Of a DNA stretch of 64,000 nucleotides, positions 55,895 through 64,000 are shown piece by piece. The stretch comes from Hyparrhenia diplandra. Lineage: Eukaryota > Streptophyta > Magnoliopsida > Poales > Poaceae. Position numbers and translations under genes: made by a program. The notes under the pieces are model-generated. The model saw only the letters and a list, made by a program, of their open reading frames with translations. It was not told where the DNA came from and did no database searches. The stretch covers positions 1,302,001 through 1,366,000 of the forward strand of contig JADLZK010009374.1 of NCBI GenBank assembly GCA_015847255.1, given 5' to 3'. Numbering within the stretch: position 1 is the stretch's first letter; every line of letters begins with the position of its first letter.

Positions 55895-58800
55895 TGTCAT
55901 GTGCCACGGACGAGCGGCCCAACAGGCCCAAGAAAGGGAACACGCGCGCGCGCCCGGCTGCCCGCCCCGCCGCCGCCTCCTCGTCATCCTTCGCTTCGTC
56001 GTTAAGTAATAATTATTTAGGAATAAATATTTAGGGAAAGAAATAAATTGCTTTGTCAAGAGGTATTCCAATCTATAAGGAAACCTCCTAGATATTTGTT
56101 AGCATGCAAGTCTCCCTCGGACTATAAATACAAAGGGGTATGTAGTCGGTTGAATCTTAATCAAAAATTAAAGGGGTAACACCCAAACAGCTCTTGTCTC
56201 TCGGACTCCTATCTCTATACCCTAGCGCACGGCGCTGCCATCACCCACGCCGCCGCCTCCCGCCCGACGACGCGCGCGCCCTAGGGCGCCCGCCGCCCCC
56301 CCGCCCGCCCGCCTCGCCGTCCCTCATCACCGCATGGAGCTGCTGTGCGTCATCATCGTCATCTCCTACCTCACCGTTCATCGTCCGCCCACGTCATCCA
56401 CGCCATCTCGCCGCCGATCGTCGTCACCACCGCCGCCTTACGCCGCCGCCGCCGCCGGAAGCCAGCCGGCGTGTCACGGCCCGCCCAATCTAACCGGTTT
56501 GTGACAGATGGTATCCGGAGACCGGACGATCCAACCATCTCGCCACCGTCAAGATTCGATGACCGCCCCGCCCCGCCTTACCCGGAGATGATCATGGAGG
56601 CCATCTACGCTTGGACCCGAGAACGCCGTCAACAAAGCTGTGATCGCCAACTACATCAAAGATAAGTACGGCTCCGGCCTTAGGTCCATCACTACGCAAT
56701 CCTGTTAGGCCACCTCTCCCGCATGAAGGTCACCGGTGAGCTCGACGACCTCCTCGACGCCACCCCACCATGGGCGCCACCGGCGACAACGGTGCTCCCA
56801 CGGGGCGCCCGCCCGGCGTCGTCTCCTCCACGATCACCGGCGCTACAAACAACGGACACGTCTACCCCGAGGATGCCCCTATTTGTTGTGGTTCGGGATC
56901 AAATCGGATCGGGAGGCCATCACCGACGCGTCCACGGTTTTCGACGAAAAGCCTACCCAACTAGGCCAACGTCGAGAGACTCAAAGAACGGTCCGAGATA
57001 AGTTCCGACAACACCAAAGAACGTCATCTCGACATCGGGAACATCGGGAACGCCAACGTCACTATGGGCGACACAACGGCGTCCAACCGACGTCGACATC
57101 GACGTCGCCCGACCCGACATCCCGGACATCACGGCGCCATAAACAACAACGGCGCCAACACCGTCGCCGACCGGGACATCACACGCCCACACCGGTCACC
57201 GTGCAAGTCCATCCCAACCAACATGGAGCTTCTACCTCTACCACCCATGCTACAACGACGACACTTTCGACATCATCATCGCCAACCATGACGCCCTCGA
57301 CACCGGCACCATCGACGACACCCCTACGAGCACGACCATAGGAGGGAACAGCAATGCCCTCGTGAGCGCCAACGACATCACCAACGACCACGATCCGCGA
57401 TCGGCGTCGCTACGCGACGACACCCTCGGCATCGCACGACATCGCCAACAACGACGACACTATCATGGCGCCCGCGAGCGGCATCGACGCTCTCGGGGGC
57501 GCCAACGCCGATGACGACCCCTCGACGTCGGACGCGACTCGTCCACTCGCCCGACCTTCAACAACGACAACAATTTTGCTACACCTACCGATGTCCCTTG
57601 GACTTCCACCATGGCGGAGAACGCCAACAAGCGAATCAGAATCTCATCGCCGGCCGACACGGCAAGTGCTTCATCAACAACCCCACTCCCAGCCAGCCGA
57701 CTTCCCGATGACACGAGCCGCCTCAGGCGAAGGCGCCCCCCCATCACGGCACGTCAACGGAACATCGGCGAACAAAAACATGAGGTATGCCGCTATCCAC
57801 CTCATAATAGCGGTACTTCTCTGGTTCATCGGACCGCCAAACCGAGGCGCCACGGGAGGACGGGACACCTCCACACGGTGTCTCCCTTGCGGCTTCAAGC
57901 TGCCCATCTACGGCGACCTCATCGCAACCTAGTGCCAAGGGGACTGGAGAAGGACCGTATGACTACATCGGCACCTCTAAGTTCGCCAACAACCTCTACG
58001 CCTCATCGAAGAGGCCCTACGGGGAGGCGCCCCGATCGAAGGACACAGCGATCCGCCTCACTCGTCTCCTCAACCCCCCCTCCGCCACGTCCATCGCACA
58101 ACTCGGCAACAGGCAATGGACACGATGACATCAACAGCGACATCACCAACGGCAACTCGGCTATGGCAGCCGGGACGACTCGAGGTTTAGCCGGCGTGTG
58201 GGACGCGTCGCCTCGTCGAAGCGGTGGGGAGATGTCATACCCCGTGATTGGGCCTTGGGAGGCCGTCCGCCCAGCCCAAGGGGCATCGTGCGTGGCTACC
58301 AAAAAGAGGGCAGCAGCCCCACCAACGCCGACATGAGGTACATGCCACATGCACCAGTCTTCTACCACGTCTACCTTGTCACCACTACGGAGGCCCTCAT
58401 CCCAACTCAACCTCGCTACACCGACCGACAACAAGCTACATGGCATCGTCGGAACCACCAAGCTCCAAAAGGGTGAGCACTAGTTTGGGCGCCGCTCAAG
58501 CAATGGAATCCCACCCCGTCGAACCAAAGATCGAAAGGGTCGGCGTCCTCATCTTCGCCCGGCTTTATTCCCTCTATACGGTGGATGCAACAAACTTCGG
58601 AACATCGCTTCGATCGACCGTCAACGAGAACACCCCGTAGAACCACAAAGCCGAGGACGCGCCGTCGTGGAAAGGGGAGTGATGTCATGTGCCACGGACG
58701 ACGGCCCAACAGGCCCAAGGGGGGCACGCACGCGCTGCCGCCCCTTGCCGCCGCCGCCATCATCCTTCGCTTCGTCGTTAAGTAATAATTATTTAGGAAT

Positions 58801-59279
58801 AAATATTTAGGAAAGAAATAAATTGCTTTGTCAAGAGGTATTCCAATTTATAAGGAAACCTCCTAGATATTTCTTAGCATGCAAGTCTCCCTCGGACTAT
58901 AAATACAAGGGGCATGTAGTCAGTTGAATCTTAATCAGAAAAATTAAAGGGGTAACACCCAAACAGCTCTTGTCTCTCAGGCTCCCTATCTCTTTACCCT
59001 AGCGCCGCGTCTTGCCGCCATCACCCGCGCCGCCGCCTCCCGCCCCGACGCACGCGCGCCTAGGGCCCCGCCGCCGCCCGCGCGCCGCCTCGCCTCGCCA
59101 CCGCCCCGGGGCTGGCATGCGTCATCATCGTCATCTCCTACCTCGCCGATCATCGCGGCCCACGTCATCCACGCTATTCGCCGCCGATCGTCGTCACCAC
59201 CGCTGCCTACGCCGCCGCCGCCGACCGGAAAGCTGCCGCCGACGTGTCACGGCCGGCCCAATCTAACCGGTTTGTGACA
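55895..59279 (+). mobile_element. LTR retrotransposon with captured gene fragment, TSD AGGCT
   Basis: LTRs at 55895-56506 and 58683-59279 (TGTCATGTGCC ... TTTGTGACA) are flanked by AGGCT on both sides. Each LTR has a TATA box (actataaataca, near 56123 and 58896). The sequence TGGTATCCGGAGACC just after the 5' LTR may be a diverged initiator-Met tRNA primer site. The purine tract ggaaaggggagtga precedes the 3' LTR. The 2.2-kb interior lacks gag-pol similarity. It contains a linker-histone-like fragment and long stretches of degenerate acatcg/cgacgac-rich sequence. It is non-autonomous and sits inside the 5' end of Helitron H3. Confidence 0.9.
56573..56758 (+). pseudogene. Captured linker-histone H1/H5-domain fragment
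   Basis: Across two frame changes the plus strand reads PPYPEMIMEAI, then NAVNKAVIANYIKDKYGSGL, then HHYAILLGHLSRMKVTGELD. The order PPY.EMI.EAI.AL - IA.YI..KYG - LL..L.RM...GEL is that of the H15 (H1/H5 globular) domain, as in plant histone H1 and HMGA-type AT-hook proteins. It lies inside an LTR retrotransposon close behind the 5' LTR, where gag would normally be. The frame changes near 56612 and 56690 mean it no longer encodes a working domain. The match was recognised by eye only. Confidence 0.6.
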
Positions 59280-60608
59280 AGGCTCCAACGGAGGCTCCAC
59301 GTCAATTCTCACCAAACAGCGCTAAAAAAAAGATAAATGCTAGAAATTCTCACGTTAATTAGAAACATCCTACCATCAAACAAATGATCAAAGCTATCTA
59401 TAACCGTAGGATCTAATTTAACTTTTTAACGAAATTACCCACCACTGCCATTATACCTAAATAAATCTTTGCGTGCTAACAAAATCTTGAATATTTGTCT
59501 GGAACATGCACAGAATTCGTTGATAAATTAATATCTAAATGGGCCCACTGTCCCGTTCCCTCGGTGAGTAATGCACCATCCCTACTACCATCATAGCAAT
59601 TGATTTTTATTATCTGCGAAATATTATTGATCAACGGCCCATCAAAAAATATCTTCTCCTGTGTGGTCAAATATATTAACCAAGCTTAGATTTTATTAAT
59701 TAACCAAGAACCGTTCAATATGAAAAAAAAAAAACCTTAGTCTTACGTACCAAGAAAATCTTGATTGGCGCTATTTAATAGTTTAGATATTTTATTAATT
59801 AACCAACAACCGTTCTACGTCCAAATTGCACGTTAGAAAATATCCTCCGTACGCTAAAACCTATCGCCGTCGGTGCCTCCTATTAGCTTCTCTCTCTATC
59901 GCTTGCAGAAACCTATTGCCGCCGGCTCATCCATCACACGGAGTTCTCAATCCCCAAAAAAAGTCACCGATATTGCCTGCTCTTCCTAATCAACTATTTG
60001 TAGTTGCATGCATGAAGTCCGGACCCATTCTTTCCTGATCTACTATTTGGAGTAGCTACGATGGATTGGTTCTCGGTCTTCTATTGTGGATTGTGGATAT
60101 GAAAGAGGTGATGGTTACTGCAACTGCAGCAGACCCTACATTTGTCCATCTTCCGTCAGCATTGTAGATCAGTAAGTGCATGGAGCTCCGGAGCAAAAAG
60201 TTCATCAGACCAGCCATCAACAAGAACTACGTAGGCACGCATATGGACCATGAATGAGAGTATGGAGTTGCATGTACAATCTCGCTTGCTCGCCGTGTCC
60301 TCTATCCTCGCCACCTACGAGATGAAGATGACAAGCATTTGGGGAAAAAAAGCATTTCAGTGTACTAATGCCTGAGGGTCATGGAGCGTCATGTCTCCAT
60401 ACAGGTGAGACCACAACTTCTGAATGCAAAAGTTCTTTCCAACATTATTATTGAATCTCTCTATATATATAGCTACATAATTTTTATGTACTAAAGTATA
60501 CAATTCACATGTCATAATCAAAGTCAAATCAGCCTCGGCTCTATTCCGAAGACGGTGTACAGAGCTTGCTGGTAGAACGTGGAAGATTGAAGCGTACGCA
60601 TTTATCGG

Positions 60609-61316
60609 TGTAACACCCCTCCCTCCAAAGCCGCACCGCAAAGCCCTTCCGAGGGGCGTGCACGCGTACACATAGCACCCTGCTTACACTTTCGTCCTCG
60701 CTTCATGTAAAAGGGTTAACCCGAAGGTGCTATGGCTGGAAGGCAAAGGCTTATAAGTTGGCTTCACCCTTGCTCAACTAGCAAGGTGGTACTAAACATG
60801 TGCACTCTACACTCATAGGCCCCTACTGGGCCACATCCTTATTGGGCCGGGTGTTACATACACCCCCCCTCAAAGGACTCGACGTCCTCGTCGAGCGCCA
60901 ACTTAACCAGGACCTCCCCTCTTGGCACACGCAACCGTGCGCCCAGTGCCGGCACATGTGCCATGCCGTGCACTCCGCAGAGCCTACACGCGCAATGAAC
61001 CCCATGTCCGCACATCTGGCCCGCACGCGCCCGTGGCCGCGAAGGTCGGCTTTGATACCACCCGTAACACCCCGTCCTCCAAAGCCGCACCGCACAGCCC
61101 TTCCGAGGGGCGTGCACGCGGCGTACACATAGCACCCCCGCTTACACTTTCGTCCTCGCCGTGTAAAAGGGTTAAACCGGAAGGTGCTATGGTGCTGGAA
61201 GGCAAAGGCTTATAAGTTGGCTTCACCCTTGCTCAACTAGCAAGGTGGTACTAAACATGTGCACTCTACACTCATAGGCCCCTACCGGGCCACATCCTTA
61301 TTGGGCGGGTGTTACA
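60609..61316 (-). mobile_element. TRIM element (708 bp), TSD ATCGG
   Basis: Terminal repeats at 60609-60858 and 61073-61316 (TGTAACACCC ... GGGTGTTACA) bound a 214-bp interior. ATCGG occurs on both sides. In the minus orientation, TGGTATCAAAGC follows the LTR (matching an initiator-Met tRNA primer site) and tttgagggggggtg precedes the other LTR as a polypurine tract. No coding capacity is present. It is nested in Helitron H3. Confidence 0.85.
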
Positions 61317-63263
61317 ATCGGCAACACCAACTATAGCCTAGGCAGATCGTGTGTGAGCCCGGCGGACATGGATGACGCGTTCAACACAGTTTCTTCTTCA
61401 TCGACTCCATATATCAACGTCCGAAAGTCATGTGGATCATCGCATAGTTTGCGATATCCCATGGAGATCCAAGACAACATGTTCCAAAAGCGAGGAGGGT
61501 GATGGTGTGCATGTTCTTGTGAATGGGTGAGAAACTAATCTGATTTTCTCCAGCTCCATGTATGCTAACTGGTATTGTGTGGCTCCAACCATAAGATGGT
61601 GAGGATGGTCATCGAGGCGACGGAGATGACATCCGACTACCAGTAAGATCAATCCATCAACAATCAGCAAGGACTCCATCGACAACAGCTCCACATCTAC
61701 ATCAAACGACACCATGACACCACGGCACATGGCAACATCGAAGTGATTACGGACACACCAACATTATATCATGGGGACGATGAGGAGATCTAGGTGAAGA
61801 AATGGAAAGCGGGAAAAAAAGCAGGCTAGCCATAACACGAATTTTCGCCTACGCCCGCAACATCTAGACATCTAACGCTGTCCCCGTCCAACATGATGAC
61901 TAAAGGTATGGCCATCCTTACTAGATGCCAAAATTTTTAATTTGTCTATTGCAACATACATGATATCATCCTAATTGAAATTAGGTATAACATTTATTTT
62001 AAATTTAACATCCTTGATTGCTACTTCCCACAAATAATTTTATGATATAGTCCTCATTGACCATCAGGTGTGGTTTTTATTATATTAATAATAATGTCAC
62101 TGAACTACTTCTAATTACATGTTTATGATGCTAAAAAATTAGAGAATCCTTATTCGACCCCCAAAGTTTGCATTCAAATTACACTTAAATGGCATTATAT
62201 ATGAAAGATAATGTAAAGTAATACAAATCTATATAATTTGTACTTAAACTACCCACCTCAATTGGTACAAAAATTAATAAAAAAGTGTCAAATCAACAAG
62301 TAAATACTGATATAAAGCTATTACGAACAATAATTCGACATCCATGAGTTAAAACTTATATTATTACAAATATTTATTTTTATATGAATATTACTAACTT
62401 AATTTTAAGAATTATTTGTTTAATAAAACCATAATAATACCATACAATTAATTTTCAACATCTTGAGTGCCATAGTGCGCTGAACAATTATTTATGACAT
62501 TTTCAAAACTAAGAGGGTAGCCAATGACCTAGAATATTCTTTTTCTTAGCAAAAAAAGAGAAAATTTTGAATAAACGATACAATAAGCATTAAATTTTTA
62601 AATTATTGCGTATAAAATATATTTCAACAATTAGATCAAAAGTTTAAGGTTAAGGTATAGATTTTCATGATATCACATATAAAGAGTTGATATAAGAGTT
62701 TATACACTTTAAGTTTATTTATGTTACAACTAAATACATGTGGTGCTGCTGAAATATTAATCATAGAATTATTACACACAAAATTGGTACAAGTAAAAAA
62801 TAGATCCTAAAATTCTTACAAAAGTCTAAATTATTTTTGTGTCAAATTGACGGTAGACTATAATCACCATTGTAAATGATAGCTATTGTATCTCTGTAGT
62901 TAGTAAGGTTACAATTTAGGGAAAAAAATGAAAATTGAGGTTCTTCTCATCAAAATATAGACTGCACTACCAAAAAAAAAAAAAAAAAAATGTAGACAGT
63001 AGCTAAAACTACCATGGTTTAAGTAAATGTTTCAACTAAATGTATATTGAAGATACATATAAATGCTATGCAAAGAAGCAAAACCTATGGAAAAATATAA
63101 AACAATATTTGATAGATTATTGATAAAAACTATAGAGTACCTATTATAGCTATTATTTTTTAGAAAATTAGTGGAGAGAGAAAGATATTTGATATAAGTA
63201 ATTCTTATTAGTTAGTATCTTATAAAATTCAAACCGTGCGGGAGCAGCGGGTTGATGAACCAG

Positions 63264-64000
63264 TGTACCATAATGTGTAATAATTTTCGGTATCAGTTGT
63301 CGCCTTCGATTTTTCCCCCTGAATTAGGACAGGTACATTGCTACGTGTCGGCGGTCTCATAGCTTGTCTCATGCAAGTGCCACGTAGGATTTTTAGATGA
63401 CGTGGAAGAAAGAGAAAGGAGAGAGAAAGTCAGGTCGTTGCCTGCTGAAACAACGAGCTCATGTCCGTCATCTTCGCTGGATGAGACAACTTCCGCTCCA
63501 TTGTATGCCAAAGTCGTTGTTTCCTAGATCCGCTGCGGCGCCGTGCGAAATTCCTCTCCTCGCGCCAAATTTTTTCTCGCTCCCTATTTATGAAGGCTCA
63601 TCTAGTCGGACTCTTCTTTCCAAGCTGAGCATGATCTTTAGTTTTTTTATTAATATAATATATAATGTCTTGATAGGATACGTGAGAACGTTTTCATATT
63701 GCTTATTTATGAAGGCTCATCTAGTTGGACTCTTCTTCTTTCCCAAGTTGAGCAGGATACGTTGTTAGATTTGGACTTTCGCGTATATCCGTAGGACTCT
63801 AAATATCTTTCTGCTGTTCTGATGCCCTATATATAAAAATTATGACGGGTGTCAAATCTTATACGGTAGCATATTTTATATTTCCTATACGGTAACGTGT
63901 ACATGTCTTAATGTTATAAATAAGCTACATAGTTATGGTTGTATAGGATCCTATCGTTCATTTGGTCCATGCATAATTTTAGGGGTTATATGTTACTACC
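63264..64000. other. Right-edge flank with a 50-bp direct repeat
   Basis: The phrase tttatgaaggctcatctag(t/c)(t/c)ggactcttct occurs at about 63588 and 63704. The 63397-63768 reading frame that spans it shows no recognisable domain. I see no supported gene here. Confidence 0.5.

Larger units (their letters stand above)
55864..63263 (+). mobile_element. Helitron H3, split by an LTR retrotransposon and a TRIM
   Basis: The 5' terminus TCTTACTATTACTAATTGGAGGCT starts at 55871, or at 55864 counting a small duplicated TCTTACT. It is interrupted after AGGCT by the LTR element at 55895 and resumes at 59285 with CCAACGGAGGCTCC. The 3' end is a diverged hairpin (AACCGTGC...GCAGCGGGTT), then GATGAACCAG and host T. 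With the LTR element removed, it is about 4 kb. No helicase coding sequence is visible. It belongs to the same family as H2 and the minus-strand cluster. Confidence 0.8.

Noticed and set aside
57463..58336. Long frames on both strands in the AGGCT-flanked LTR element
   Set aside because: The sequence is degenerate acatcg/cgacgac-rich repeats; frames on both strands are composition effects, and no gag or pol motif appears.
63397..63768. 123-aa frame at the right edge
   Set aside because: It spans an imperfect 50-bp direct repeat, has no recognisable domain and follows a Helitron end.
1..64000. tRNA or rRNA genes, or a Pik-1-type HMA-domain partner
   Set aside because: I looked for cloverleaf-like and rRNA-like stretches and for an HMA motif and saw none; a proper scan could still find a weak one.

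Overview
The window looks like intergenic and resistance-gene-cluster DNA from a grass (Poaceae) nuclear genome. The evidence is the mix of coiled-coil NLR immune-receptor exons with the Pik-2-like layout (two NB-ARC-like blocks), Stowaway MITEs, CACTA elements, Helitrons of the TCTTACTATTAC...CTAG type, and GC-rich short LTR retrotransposons. I see no rRNA, tRNA or CRISPR. Only two kinds of host coding sequence are supported: NLR paralogues and one small predicted membrane protein (52002-52289).

NLR layout. D (1-676, minus, running off the left edge) and C (2743-4788, plus, broken) lie head to head. A (18035-12551, minus) and B (42778-22591, minus) are tandem three-exon paralogues. Shared splice positions give exon 1 = Rx_N coiled coil plus a degenerate first NB-ARC, exon 2 = a second NB-ARC with a real P-loop, exon 3 = ARC2/winged helix plus LRR. 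All introns are phase 0. Every copy that can be checked across more than one exon is disrupted: A by three frameshift lesions, B by one nonsense codon and one P-loop frameshift, C by two frameshifts and loss of exon 1 and the LRR. Several exons remain open, including B exon 3 (614 codons), A exon 2 and the visible part of D.

Mobile DNA makes up most of the rest. A minus-strand Helitron cluster with a nested CACTA transposase relic fills about 4.8-12.4 kb between C and A. A candidate solo LTR (19.7-22.2 kb) separates A from B. B's two introns are about 8 and 8.7 kb, against about 1.2 and 0.7 kb in A. They carry a gag-bearing LTR element (TSD AGTAC), a solo LTR (TSD AGAGC), three Stowaway MITEs, a 168-bp GCGCTATT-rich element, a CACTA element (TSD AAA), a truncated CACTA end and a LINE fragment. 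Upstream of B (43-50 kb) lies nested CACTA/LTR/MITE DNA, three LINE 3' ends with target duplications, and a duplicated copy of B's own upstream region.

The right end (52.4-63.3 kb) has two plus-strand Helitrons. The second is split at its extreme 5' end by an LTR retrotransposon (TSD AGGCT), and it also contains a TRIM element (TSD ATCGG). The LTR retrotransposon carries a broken fragment resembling a linker-histone H1/H5 domain, the most unusual cargo seen here. I found no complete new biochemical system. The most novel material is the captured histone-like fragment, the repeated amplification of Helitron 5' ends, the 168-bp element with a 16-bp target duplication, and the transposon-inflated Pik-2-like receptor.
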